Of a DNA stretch of 64,000 bases, positions 10,119-20,940 are shown piece after piece. Position 1 is the stretch's first letter. Every line of letters begins with the position of its first letter. The position numbers and the translations under genes were made by a program. The notes under the pieces were generated by a model. It was not told the origin of the DNA and ran no database searches. It saw only the letters and a program-made list of their open reading frames with translations. The stretch is from Micromussa lordhowensis (taxonomy: Eukaryota > Cnidaria > Anthozoa > Scleractinia > Lobophylliidae): the NCBI GenBank assembly GCA_964020085.1, contig OZ026601.1, positions 20,478,930 through 20,542,929 of the forward strand, given 5' to 3'.

Positions 10119-10262
10119 ATGGTAGCAGAAAATCCAAACTTCATCGCACGACCAGAACAGGTTGAGGAAAAGTGGAAATCATTGACACTTGCTTTTCACA
10201 AGTGTTGTGACCACAACAGTTACCTAACTAGCATACTAGTTTTTCAAATGTTTCTGGAGTAA
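10119..10262 (+). pseudogene. PIF/Harbinger Myb/SANT-like protein fragment
   Basis: A 47-residue frame whose first half contains RPEQVEEKWKSL, the spacing of a Myb/SANT-like DNA-binding domain of the kind carried as the second gene of Harbinger elements. Its tail runs antisense into the transposase fragment that starts at 10228. Opposite orientation of the two genes is usual in Harbinger elements, which supports the call. Only one helix pair of the domain survives. Confidence 0.4.
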
Positions 10263-10488
10263 GCCTAAAGTGCTCACGAAAAGTAGACAGAGAACAATTT
10301 GGAACAACTTCCTCGGCAAAACCTTGAATACGAACAGCCCTCTCACGACTTTTAAACTTATCTTCTAATAGGAAGAATCGTACCATGTCGCTGTCAGTTT
10401 CACACTCATATTCTGCCAACTCGTCGGTGCAAACAGACAACAGAATAGCTCGTATTCCGGCCATATCCACATCCACAATGGACGCCAT
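10228..10488 (-). pseudogene. PIF/Harbinger transposase (HARBI1-like) N-terminal fragment
   Basis: 86 residues. The C-terminal half, STFREHFRLTPETFEKLV, has the pattern found in the N-terminal region of HARBI1-type nucleases, ahead of the catalytic domain. The DDE catalytic region is absent; sequence homology stops at the fragment's end. The fragment starts with a plausible ATG at 10488 and an acidic leader. It is taken as a deletion derivative of a Harbinger element. A possible left terminus, gggcacattcgtttg after a TTA, lies near 10039, but no matching right terminus was found. Confidence 0.6.
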
Positions 10489-10565
10489 TTTGAAAAATCA
10501 CGCCCCTTTTCTTAGCCTGCAAGTTGCCAAGCGACAAAAAGAAAATCAACTCACCACTTTGTGTA

Positions 10566-10608
10566 ACCATGGATTATAAAATGACTGGGTCATTTTATAA
10601 TCCATGGT
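10566..10608. repeat. Perfect palindrome, 20-bp arms with 3-bp centre
   Basis: 10566-10585 is the exact reverse complement of 10589-10608, with tgg between. The heptamer gtgtaac occurs on both sides (10561-10567 and 10607-10613). It can form a strong hairpin. Confidence 0.95.
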
Positions 10609-11188
10609 GTAACAGACAGTAAGTGCATTAGAATATCCAGAATATGAGGAATAATCGTTCGTTTGGCAAACAAAAAACTCACCTATTCTGGAATATATTC
10701 TTATTCCGGAATAATCGTACTAACTTCACCAGAAGCGACGGTAAATAATTTATCTCTAATTTTGCCAGTATTTCTTGTGTAACCCTAATGTTTTAAGCTG
10801 TTTATTAACAGCGTTATTAATTTCCTTTTTTATATAAAATGAGCGTAAGCTCACACCGAAATGTAACTCGTCTTTTCCAAAGATGAATAAAGTAAAATAA
10901 AACGTAACTCGTCGTTTGAACCCAGAAAACAGAAAGTGTTCAGCAATGTACTTGTTTTTAATCTGTTTTAATACTGTTTACTCACCTCGCCATGCCTGCC
11001 CATGCGACGTGCAACCGAGCAAGTAGTTTGACTCAAACTGGATCCCCTCTTTTCCGTTTAATGCCATAAAAGTCTTCATTTATACATGGTAAGGCATCAG
11101 CGTAATGATTCATCCACGAGAAAAAATAGACGCAACAATATTTCGTTCACAAACAAAAGCGCAGTTCGTTAAGAGTTCGTAGAGAAAC

Positions 11189-11374
11189 ATGAAGACTTGT
11201 GTTTTTATCGTGATAGTTGTCGTTGGTCTCTCTGGGGGCATATTTTCACATGAGAAAGGCTGTTGCCTAAGCAATAAAACTTGGGAAAAGAACGTTTGTA
11301 GCGGTAGAATGATTGAACTTAGTACCGAGATGCCTCATGTGGCGGAGGTTGACCGTGGAAATTTTATGGGATAA
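11189..11374 (+). CDS. Possible short secreted peptide or first exon with signal peptide
   Basis: 61 codons. Residues 1-20 (MKTC then a hydrophobic FIVIVVVGL run, then SGGIFS) have the form of a cleavable signal peptide. The remainder is short with three Cys and no recognisable family. A GT at about 11304 inside the frame could be a splice donor, so the true product may differ after about residue 38. No confirmed promoter or neighbouring exon was found. It could be a chance frame; the signal-peptide shape is the only support. Confidence 0.3.
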   Translation: MKTCVFIVIVVVGLSGGIFSHEKGCCLSNKTWEKNVCSGRMIELSTEMPHVAEVDRGNFMG

Positions 11375-11913
11375 AGAGGGAAAGTGACCGGAAGTGCTTA
11401 AACTCGCGCGTGTTCACGCGAGTGCCCAGTCGTCGCAGCCTTTGGCGCCTTTCTAGATCTAGACCCAAAAACTCCTCTTTTTTGCGTAGTAAGAAAAGCT
11501 TTAGGGAACTAAACAACTAAAATCAGACGATATTCCGCGAAATTAACCAGGATAATTGTTTAGTTAGTGAATATCCAGTGACATGAGAGTAAGCAGAAAA
11601 TATTTGATACATTATTGTAAAAACAATAACTGTATAACGTTAATGCAAAACGGAAATTAAATGTAACCTCAGTAGTCTTTATGATTGTGTTCTTTACGGT
11701 AGACTATAAAACACTAATGGGCAATAATTTACATGGTAAAGTCTTAACACAAATTACATAACATCAAAAAATCCTCCAAGTTTGTGAGCATAAAAATGAC
11801 TGAAAGATGTAAAGTTATCGTAGAATAAGCCAATTTGCGAAAAGAAAGATATGAAATATAAAGGAGAAGACAGACACGAGATAATGGCAATGTGGGGTTA
11901 GGGGACCCATAAA

Positions 11914-12314
11914 TTAAGCATAAAATTGTCGAAAGACGACCCACGCACGTTCATACGATCTCCGGGTTCCTTCAGTTTTTGCTGAGCTCCACAAGCCACT
12001 CAAATTAGAGAGCAACTCTTGGGCAATAGGTTGTCTGGTATTGTGGTTGGATTCTAGTCTACATCTGGTGAAAGTTCCTTGAACTTTGCTACTTGAGAAC
12101 GTGAAATGTAATCGGCGCGAGTATTGTAAAACCCCGAAATGTGTTTTGCGTGAAATAACACATTGTGTCGGAGACAACTTAACACTAAATCCCTGATTAG
12201 CACCATAATACCCTGATGTTTGGATGTCTGCTGATTGATTATGTCAACAACGGCAGCGTTATCAGTAAAGAAGATAATACACTTGTCAGCCATTAAATGA
12301 CCCCAGATGTGCAA
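11914..12314 (-). pseudogene. DIRS-type retrotransposon remnant: RNase H and start of tyrosine recombinase
   Basis: Two overlapping - strand frames. The frame at 12054-12314 encodes FFTDNAAVVDIINQQ and NVLFHAKHISGFYNTRADYI, the RNase H core seen in DIRS/Ngaro elements, including the D and the late H/N/D positions. The frame at 11914-12177 carries SAKTEGTRRSYERAW, typical of the N-terminal core-binding domain of the DIRS tyrosine recombinase. In an intact element these lie one after the other on the same strand, as here; the two parts are in different frames, so a frameshift separates them. Reverse transcriptase and the recombinase catalytic domain are missing. Confidence 0.65.
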
Positions 12315-12434
12315 TTACATAACATAAACACTAAACAATTTGTTTTATTTCTAGTGCAATAATAATATAAAAAAATGTCTCCACACAAGTTCAAATGTGA
12401 CTACTGGATCGTTTTCTTATAGTAGCAATGAGTC

Positions 12435-12847
12435 AAGTTCAGGGCCATAGCCAAACTTAAGAACAAGACGAGGCAAACTTTGAGCTCCCAAGGCCTAAGA
12501 ATCTAGAGGGGTGTGGGGGCATACTTCTCCACCCCTGTCAAATTTTAGAAATTCACTTTTTTATTACAGAACGATACTGGTGTCAAGTTCATGACTATCT
12601 GTATTCAAATGTTGTAACACGTATTATAACAATGAATCCACAACAGTAGTCAACATTTATGGATTTTATACTATAAATAACTTAGAAAAGTCTTAGACAA
12701 CATTTTTTTGAAGTTAATTCTTAGATATTCAAAATCACGATCACTTATCAAACTAATTAACCTCATTAAAATGATTTTCCTTTCAATTCATCCACCAAAG
12801 AGAAAATGATCCACGTTTTGCCTCATGCTAGCTACGGCCCTGAACTT
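12435..12847. mobile_element. Degraded hAT-like MITE
   Basis: A 17-bp terminal inverted repeat with one mismatch: aagttcagggccatagc at 12435-12451 against gctacggccctgaactt at 12831-12847. The core CAGGGCC...GGCCCTG has the form of hAT termini. I see no convincing 8-bp target duplication, so borders are approximate. No coding sequence inside. Confidence 0.55.
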
Positions 12848-14039
12848 AACGCCATTATGACCAGGAGTTCGACTGCTGTACACTTAATATTGACACTAAT
12901 TCATCTATTAACATTAAAAAAAAACATATTAAGACTTCCAAATCTATTTTAATTATGACACCTGTCTCTCATATTTTAATTGTTAACTTTACACTTTAAT
13001 CTATGGCCATTGACCAAGTTCAGTTATAATGCATTCATCAACAATTGATTGCGCTAAAAAATTTAATTACTGCCAATGTAATTTATGTAAAATAGAAAAG
13101 TGTTCTAATCTTACAACCATTAATTATTGATTGTAATGTTTATTTTGTGCAATAAGTTCATTTTTTATGTTTACTGTGTTAAATAATTTATTTAATTATT
13201 AAAATACTTTTAAAATTTTTTTTAATTAACTTATTTAAGACAAATTAATTAATTAGTTGATAAGCAATTTTACTTTAATTAATTAAATTAAAATTGATTA
13301 AAAATAAAGTTATTTTTTCTCTTTTCTCTCCGAATCAAAGTTTACACAAGTCATGATCAACTAAAAGTTCCATACATTAAAGTGTAGCTAACCCCCAACT
13401 TTTTTTTTTGGGACAAGATGAAACTTTGCAATATTCACCTAAAGATTTGATAATATTGTCACTACCTGCTAATTTTAAGGGCTTTAAAACTTAACAGTAA
13501 ACAGCTGAAATTGGTTATCAATTAGTTCACAACTGAGCTACCAAGGGCCTGGCTCTATTCCTGATTTGAGGTCACAGACACATTTTTTGTAAACATACGT
13601 ACAAAACAGTTTTTAATGTCAAAACACAAATAAACTCATGCCCTCCATCAGCTCAGTCATGACATAAAAAATATCAAAATTTCACGTTGTATTGCAGCTT
13701 GAAAAAAATTAAGTTGCTTTGGAAACAGTTTCAAATTTGCATTAATTTATACAGAAATAATATTTGGGGTTAGATGCACCTTAAGTTCTTTAGTAAACTA
13801 CACACTCAGCGCAAAAAAGAATAAGAAACTTGATTTTGATTAAAATTTATGATAACAACTAAGTAAAAGCATCCCCCAAATGGTTCCTGGCTAACTGCTT
13901 CATTTAGGATACCCCATGATGATCATGTCCTTCCAAGTAACATTGCACATGAGTTCGACAGTAAAGACCACTGGATGTTGTCCAAAACAGGTAGTAGGTT
14001 CGTAACCGCGCATGAACAAGACAACGACATGGTCAAGAG
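12848..14039. other. AT-rich intergenic stretch
   Basis: No coding frame or structured repeat recognised. 13140-13320 is an extreme run of A, T and taatt motifs. Confidence 0.6.
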
Positions 14040-14155
14040 TATATAAGTGGCGCAATTAGTCTTTGATATTGCAACAAAGAGTCCTGGTGGCGCAGTCAGT
14101 CTTTGCTCACGTAGAGCTTCTCAAACACAACAACTGATATACTGCAACAAAGAGA
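14040..14155 (+). promoter_or_regulatory. TATA motif followed by an imperfect duplication
   Basis: TATATAAG at 14040-14047 is followed by two related blocks beginning tggcgca(a/g)t(t/c)agtctttg and ending ttgcaacaaagag or ctgcaacaaagag. The second block is about 35 bp longer. The layout resembles a retroelement LTR promoter edge, but no LTR pair or primer-binding site was established. Confidence 0.25.
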
Positions 14156-14204
14156 TATCAATTAATTTATCATAGTTTATATATTAAGCAAATATAATAT
14201 AACT

Positions 14205-14210
14205 CTATTT
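14205..14210 (-). terminator. Candidate polyadenylation signal AATAAA (- strand)
   Basis: On the - strand gttgtataataaatagag contains AATAAA, about 90-170 bp downstream of the two possible stop codons of the small gene at 14427-14536. Confidence 0.3.
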
Positions 14211-14426
14211 ATTATACAACAGACAACAATAAGTATGATAGTAATACTAATAATGTACTCACTATTCTCAACATATTATACATCACGGGTGTCAATGCTC
14301 ATAACTCTTGACCCCCGTGCTCCTCAGCTCTGTTGAAAACACAACTCTACATAAGCATTTCTTTGAAAAGAACTAGAAAAAATCTCTGAAACAAAGAAAA
14401 ATAGTGCCAATGGTAATTCTACTCAC

Positions 14427-14536
14427 TCTATCTCGATCCCACCAGTTTCCTGAATCGGAAAAGGTAGCTCCTCCCCTCCGAGCTCTAAAGCTCGAAGGAG
14501 AGCAGCTACTAAAACAATAAGATGTAAAAATGGCAT
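14427..14536 (-). CDS. Candidate coding exon of a small secreted acidic peptide
   Basis: On the - strand an acceptor TTTTGCAG sits directly before an ATG at 14536, and a donor GTGAGT follows at 14426. The exon reads MPFLHLIVLVAALLRALE, a signal-peptide-like start, then an acidic stretch (GGEELPFPIQETGG). Two good acceptors lie downstream on the same strand. The one ending at 14386 would finish the protein at a stop at 14373-14375 (about 40 aa); the one ending at 14330 would finish at 14299-14301 (about 46 aa, ending AEEHGGQEL). A TATA motif and a GTAAGT donor lie upstream (see 15465-15552). All parts are inferred from sequence signals; no homolog is recognised. Confidence 0.35.
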
Positions 14537-15464
14537 CTGCAAAATTGAGAGTAGAAAAATAAATTAGAATTGGTGTAAATATTTTGAATATCAATTTAAC
14601 CATAACTTCAATTGGATTTACTAATAAGCTTTTCTATATAATCTAGCTGTTTTTTACCCATACACTGCTATGTACTTTGCTCAGTTAATGCTTATTCTAA
14701 ATGTATTATGAACTAAAACAGGCTAAAAAACAATTGAATATATATACACTCAAATGTCACTGATACCAAGAAAAGGGCATTCGAAGATTTTTACTGTATT
14801 TGTAAAGAAAATTACAATTCTGTTAACTATTTAATCTAAAAAGTATCAACTACAATTTTGAATGACGACAATGACGTTGAAATCATTAAATAATTATGAT
14901 TTTTCCTTATTTTTGTAAACAGATTTCAAGGTGTACATGAGTACAAGAGAAATAACAATAACGTTTGAGAAATTTCTATTTTTCCAGAAGCTAATATTTA
15001 CACTGTTACCGAAAAGATCCACATGGAACTTAAGACACTTAGTACCTAATTAACAAACGCGACGACATTTCGTTAAATTTGTGCGAAGTTGAATCTGCTG
15101 ACTAAACAGAAAAACTTTAAAGGATTGAAATTGATGTTTTAACGTGCCGCCTTCTCCTACAATTTTACAACAAAAACTTAGCCATTGTGTAAACTCATGC
15201 ACTTATGATAGTGCAGTATTATCTTCCCAATCCGTAGTTACTACAATTAATGCATTGCATACTGGCAACAATACTTTTTTCGCACTTGAAATGGTTTAGA
15301 TCAACGTATCAGTTTTACGATTTGATACCATTTCGTAAATAAAACGAAACAATTCGCACGATTAAAATGACTCCTACTATTGACTCTAACGTTGATTTAG
15401 TCACGCACTCACAACTATTCACCCTTTCGACAAACAATGATTAATAAATTATTCATCTACTTAC

Positions 15465-15552
15465 GTGTTTTTTTCTTTTCTAAATCACACAACACACTCT
15501 ACAAAATTCTCCCACCGCGAAATTCTAGAAGGCTTCCCATTGGTCTTATATA
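15465..15552 (-). promoter_or_regulatory. Candidate promoter and non-coding first exon for the 14427-14536 gene
   Basis: On the - strand TATATAAG (15545-15552) is followed about 80 bp later by a GTAAGT donor whose first base is 15464. A transcription start about 30 bp below the TATA would give a short 5' UTR exon spliced to the acceptor at 14537. Supported only by motif order. Confidence 0.3.
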
Positions 15553-15559
15553 CATTGTA

Positions 15560-17260
15560 TTGTGTAATCCCTTACCATAAAAGACATTGATGTCATTGAC
15601 ACATCATATCCCATCATGTCTACGTCCGGTTTCTAACTGGTTCACGAAAATAGATCACGTACTATACCATCTACCAACTTGTGAATACAACATCCAAACA
15701 CGTCTTCCGAAAAGTTTTTACTTCGTGATTGTTTTCGTTGAAAAGAGTGGATATTCCCTTCATGTTAGTGTGAATATGTTGCTATTGGTTGTTAGTTGGA
15801 ATCTCTGTTAATAATTCTGTTATTAACCAACAATGCAACAATCAACGATGTCGAATCTTCTAGTGTATTTTTACTTGTCTACCGAAGAATCTACACCTCC
15901 TCATTTCACTGTCATTGAAAATTAAAGGGACAATATGATGACTCATATAACAATACGGCCCTCGAAACTATAGTACAGGTAAGTGAAAAATAGTACTACT
16001 GTTAGGCCATTTTGAAATCTTCTCGATTTTATGTAGATTAATCCTCACATTTTCCAATTCCTCTCTCCTCCCCGAGACTCCATCATATTTCACCTAACTC
16101 CAACTCTAAATAGACTCAAAAAGCAGCTATCAAAATTATTTATACACCTCTTTTTTTCAAAAACGCCATAAAAACAAAGACCTCTCCAAAGCGGCAAAAA
16201 TAAACATCAGCATCTGAAATAAACTCTAATCTTCTTGATCGCTACTACCTTACTCGAACCTTACCTGAAGTTAAAATAACAAAGCAAATAATTTAACTTA
16301 TCTTTAAAACATGCAACCATGTGCATCAAAAACTCAATCACTCCTGATCTAAAATATGAATTGTCTAAGGTCGGAACTACTCTCCACATTTAAGCACTTC
16401 CAAATCACTATGTATCCCGAGTCTTTTTGAAATTTGAAGGAGAGAAAGGACCAAGAAGATTTTTTACCTACAACTACGCTACAAATTGTATTATCAAATA
16501 AAAAAGTCCTCCTTACTTACTAATTTTGATAAGCTTATTCCAATCCTATAACAGATACGTCTTTATTTAGATGTTGGATTTCAATAACATATACTTTTGT
16601 TATCTTGTTCACCATTTTCAATTCTTCAAAACAACTTGAGATTTCACAACAATCTCACTTAGAAACTATTGTAACAAAATAAACATAAAATCTATTTTCC
16701 AAATTATTTCTTATACCAGAGTACCCTACTAAACTCACCCACCTATTAAGTTGTATGCATTATGAAAAGAAACACATTGGACAAATAATTACAATACCTT
16801 CATTAGTATAAGCTTTAATTTCTTCTTATTTGTATAAAACATGGCCATATATCTTGCATTCTTGTTTAATGTAGGATCTTTCTTTCATTATTTCATCTGT
16901 AACAAAAAATTAATAACATAATAATCTTACCAAGAACACAAAAACTAACCATCTGTTACATTGTTATGTCAGACACAATAGACCATTTTACAGTTGTCAG
17001 AAAACCTTACTTTAATGCAGACCTCTCTGCTTTTATCATGTAAAAACACCTAGTTAGCATTACAACAACTTGATTTACACAACAGAAGCAGTTAACTATA
17101 GGTTTGTATAAATTCAAGGTCACCTCCAACCTCACTGCCATTTAAAGACCAGATCACTAAGCACATAACTGTAAAATGGTCCATTACATATCACCTTAAC
17201 TGTAATATGTTTACCTGTTTCAAAATTACAACTTCACTCATTACTCATTGATTTTTCATT
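15560..17260. other. AT-rich intergenic or intronic DNA
   Basis: No domain-bearing frame. A + strand frame of 74 codons at 15587 has no recognisable features. A GTAAGT donor-like site follows ACAG at 15978 on the + strand, but the sequence before it has stops in the only ATG frame. Confidence 0.5.
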
Positions 17261-17264
17261 TCAG

Positions 17265-17311
17265 CAATGCTTTTACAAAGAACTTAACAAAATGTAATAA
17301 CAAAAGACCAG
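17265..17311 (+). other. Exon-like 47-bp segment with consensus splice borders
   Basis: Acceptor ttttcatttcag before 17265 and donor CAG|GTAAGC after 17311. One frame is open (NAFTKNLTKCNNKRP). Too short to identify; could be chance. Confidence 0.25.
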
Positions 17312-17502
17312 GTAAGCAATTACTGTATAGGTATTTCTACCTGGAGTTTTGAAAAAGGGGTCTGTTAATTGTGCTGCAAAATTATTTTTTTCCTAAACTT
17401 TTCAAACCACTTTGACTTAATCAATAGTCCCTTGGATTTTCTCATTTTCAAATCTAGATTTTTAACAGAGACTATAATATAAGCTTATAGAGAAATGTTA
17501 GT

Positions 17503-20500
17503 AACTCCTTGATAACTGAAGTCACTAGGTTTCTAACAGGGACATTTAGATTCCTTTGCTATTGTTTTCATGTAGTCTCCAAAGACAGAATTAAGCAAAA
17601 GATTAGTTTCATAAGCTTATAGAGAGATGTTTGGAAACTTCTGAAAGTTAAACACAGTAAAGCAGCAATTTGTTAGTGGTGAACAAGTGCTGTACTAAAA
17701 TTTGGCAACTTTTAGTCTATCAATTAGGAGTGCATTCTAGAACACCAAGTTCCCTAGACATTCTGCATACATATGTTCTGTAGCCTGAGGTCATTAATGG
17801 GGTTAGGTTACGATATTGTCAATAACTCCTTTATAACTGAAGTCACTAGATTTCTAACAGGGACATTTAGATTCCTTTGCTATTGTTTTACTGTAGTCTC
17901 CAAAGACAGAATAAAGCAAAACAATTAGTTTCATAAGCTTAGAGAGAGGTGTTACTTCTAAAAGTTAAACGCAATAAAGCAGGGATTCATAGTGGTGACC
18001 TAGTGCTCTACTAAACTTTGACAACTTTCGATCTATCACTTAGGAGTGCATTCTAGAACACCAAGTTCCCTAGACATTGTGCATACATATTATGTTCTAT
18101 AGCCTGAGGTCACTAATGGGGTTAGGTTAAGATATTGTAAGTAAATCCTTTAAAAAAGAAGTAAATAGATTTCTAACAGGGACTTTTAGATTCCTTTGCT
18201 ATTGTTTTACTGTAGTCTCAAAAGACAGAATTAAGCAGAAAAATTAGTTTCATAAGCTTATAGAGAGATGTTTGGAAACTTCTGAAAGTTAAACGCAGTA
18301 AAGCAAGGATTTGTTAGTGGTGACCTAGTGCTCTACTAAACTTTGGCAACTTTTAATCTATCACTTAGGGGTGCATTCTAGAACATCAAGTTCCCTAACA
18401 TTATGCATACATATGCTCTGTAGCCTGAGGTCACTAATGGGGTTAGGTTAACATATTGTCACTAACTCCTTTATAACTGAAGTCATTAGGTTTCTAACAG
18501 GGACTTTTAGATTCCTTTGTTGTTATTTTAATGCAGTCTCCAAAGACAGAATTAAGCAAAAGAATTAGTTTTCTAAGCTTATAAAGACATCTTTGGAAAC
18601 TTCTGAAAGTTAAACACAGTAAAGCAGCAATTTGTTAGTGGTGAACTAGTGCTGTACTAAATTTCACAACTTTCACTCTATCACTTAGGTGTGCATTCTA
18701 GAACACCAAGTTCCCTAGACATTCTGCATACATATGTTCTCTACCCTGAGGTCACTAATGAGGTTAGGTTAAGATATTGTTAGTAACTCCTTTATAACTG
18801 AAGTCACTAGGTTTCTAACAGGGACATTTAGATTCCTTTGCTATTGTTTTAATGTAGTCTCCAAAGACAGAATTAAGCAAAACAATTAGTTTCATAAGCT
18901 TAGAGAGAGGTGTTTGGAAACTTCTAAAAGTTAAACGCATTAAAGCAGGGATTCATAGTGGTGACCTAGTGCTCTACTAAACTTTGACAACTTTCGATCT
19001 ATCACTTAGGAGTGCATTCTAGAACACCAAGTTCCCTAGTCATTGTGCATACATATGTTCTATAGCCTGAGGTCACTAATGGGGTTAGGTTAAGATATTG
19101 TAAGTAACTCCTTTAAAAAAGAAGTCGATAGATTTCTAACAGGGACTTTTAGATTCCTTTGCTATTGTTTTACTGTAGTCTCAAAAGACAGAATTAAGCA
19201 GAAAAATTAGTTTCATAAGCTTATAGAGAGATGTTTGGAAACTTCTGAAAGTTAAACGCAGTAAAGCAGGGATTCGTTAGTGGTGACCTAGTGCTCTACT
19301 AAACTTTGGCAACTTTTAATCTATCACTTAGGGGTGCATTCTAGAACATCAAGTTCCCTAACATTATGCATACATATGCTCTGTAGCCTGAGGTCACTAA
19401 TGGGGTTAGGTTAACATATTGTCACTAACTCCTTTATAACTGAAGTCATTAGGTTTCTAACAGGGACTTTTAGATTCCTTTGCTGTTGTTTTAATGCAGT
19501 CTCCAAAGACAGAATTAAGCAAAAGAATTAGTTTTATAAGCTTATAAAGACATCTTTGGAAACTTCTGAAAGTTAAACACAGTAAAGCAGCAATTTGTTA
19601 GTGGTGAACAAGTGCTGTACTAAAATTTGGCAACTTTTAGTCTATCAATTAGGAGTGCATTCTAGAACACCAAGTTCCCTAGACATTCTGCATACATATG
19701 TTCTGTAGCCTGAGGTCATTAATGGGGTTAGGTTACGATATTGTCAATAACTCCTTTATAACTGAAGTCACTAGATTTCTAACAGGGACATTTAGATTCC
19801 TTTGCTATTGTTTTACTGTAGTCTCCAAAGACAGAATAAAGCAAAACAATTAGTTTCATAAGCTTAGAGAGAGGTGTTTGGAAACTTCTAAAAGTTAAAC
19901 GCAATAAAGCAGGGATTCATAGTGGTGACCTAGTGCTCTACTAAACTTTGACAACTTTCGATCTATCACTTAGGAGTGCATTCTAGAACACCAAGTTCCC
20001 TAGACATTGTGTATACATATGTTCTATAGCCTGAGGTCACTAATGGGGTTAGGTTAAGATATTGTCAGTAACTCCTTTAAAAAAGAAGTCAAGAGATTTC
20101 TAACAGGGACTTTTAGATCCCTTTGCTATTGTTTTACTGTAGTCTCAAAAGACAGAATTAAGCAGAAAAATTAGTTTCATAAGCTTATAGAGAGATGTTT
20201 GGAAACTTCTGAAAGTTAAACGCAGTAAAGCAGGGATTCGTTAGTGGTGACCTAGTGCTCTACTAAACTTTGGCAACTTTTAATCTATCACTTAGGGGTG
20301 CATTCTAGAACATCAAGTTCCCTAACATTATGCATACATATGCTCTGTAGCCTGAGGTCACTAATGGGGTTAGGTTAACATAAAAATTATTGTCACTAAC
20401 TCCTTTATAACTGAAGTCATTAGGTTTCTAACAGGGACTTTTAGATTCCTTTGCTGTTGTTTTAATGCAGTCTCCAAAGACAGAATTAAGCAAAAGAATT

Positions 20501-20940
20501 AGTTTTATAAGCTTATAAAGACATCTTTGGAAACTTCTGAAAGTTAAACACAGTAAAGCAGCAATTTGTTAATGGTGAACTAGTGCTGTACTAACTTTGA
20601 AAACTTTCACTCTATCACTTAGGTGTGCATTCTAGAACAGCAAGTTCCCTAGACATTCTGCATACATATGTTCTGTACCCTGAGGTCACTAATGAGGTTA
20701 GGTTAAGATATTGTTAGTAACTCCTTTATAACTGAAGTCACTAGGTTTCTAACAGGGACATTTAGATTCCTTTGCTATTGTTTTACTGTAGTCTCAAAAG
20801 ACAGAATTAACCAAAAGAATTAGTTTCATAAGCTTATAGAGAGATGTTTGGAAACTTCTGAAAGTTAAACACAGTAAAGCAGCAATTCGTTAGTGATGAA
20901 CTAGTGATGTACTAAACTTTGGAAACTTTCAATCTATGAC
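17503..20940. repeat. Satellite of ~320-bp monomers with a three-monomer higher-order repeat
   Basis: Monomers begin (at the taactcc block) at 17503, 17823, 18143, 18463, 18784, 19105, 19426, 19748, 20069, 20397 and 20718, the last cut at about 20940. Spacing is 320-322 bp, except 328 bp where an 8-bp insertion occurs near 20380. Three monomer types alternate A-B-C from 17823 onward. For example, B has ctttaaaaaagaagt instead of ctttataactgaagt, and C has gaagtcattagg. A-type monomers at 17823, 18784, 19748 and 20718 lie 961, 964 and 970 bp apart. No coding potential. Confidence 0.95.

Noticed and set aside
15536..15550. Heat-shock element near the candidate promoter (ttctagaaggcttcc)
   Set aside because: The third half-site is out of the required spacing by one base, so it does not meet the consensus.
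17503..20940. CRISPR-like repeat-spacer array
   Set aside because: The whole 320-bp monomer repeats with no unique spacers, and the context is eukaryotic.
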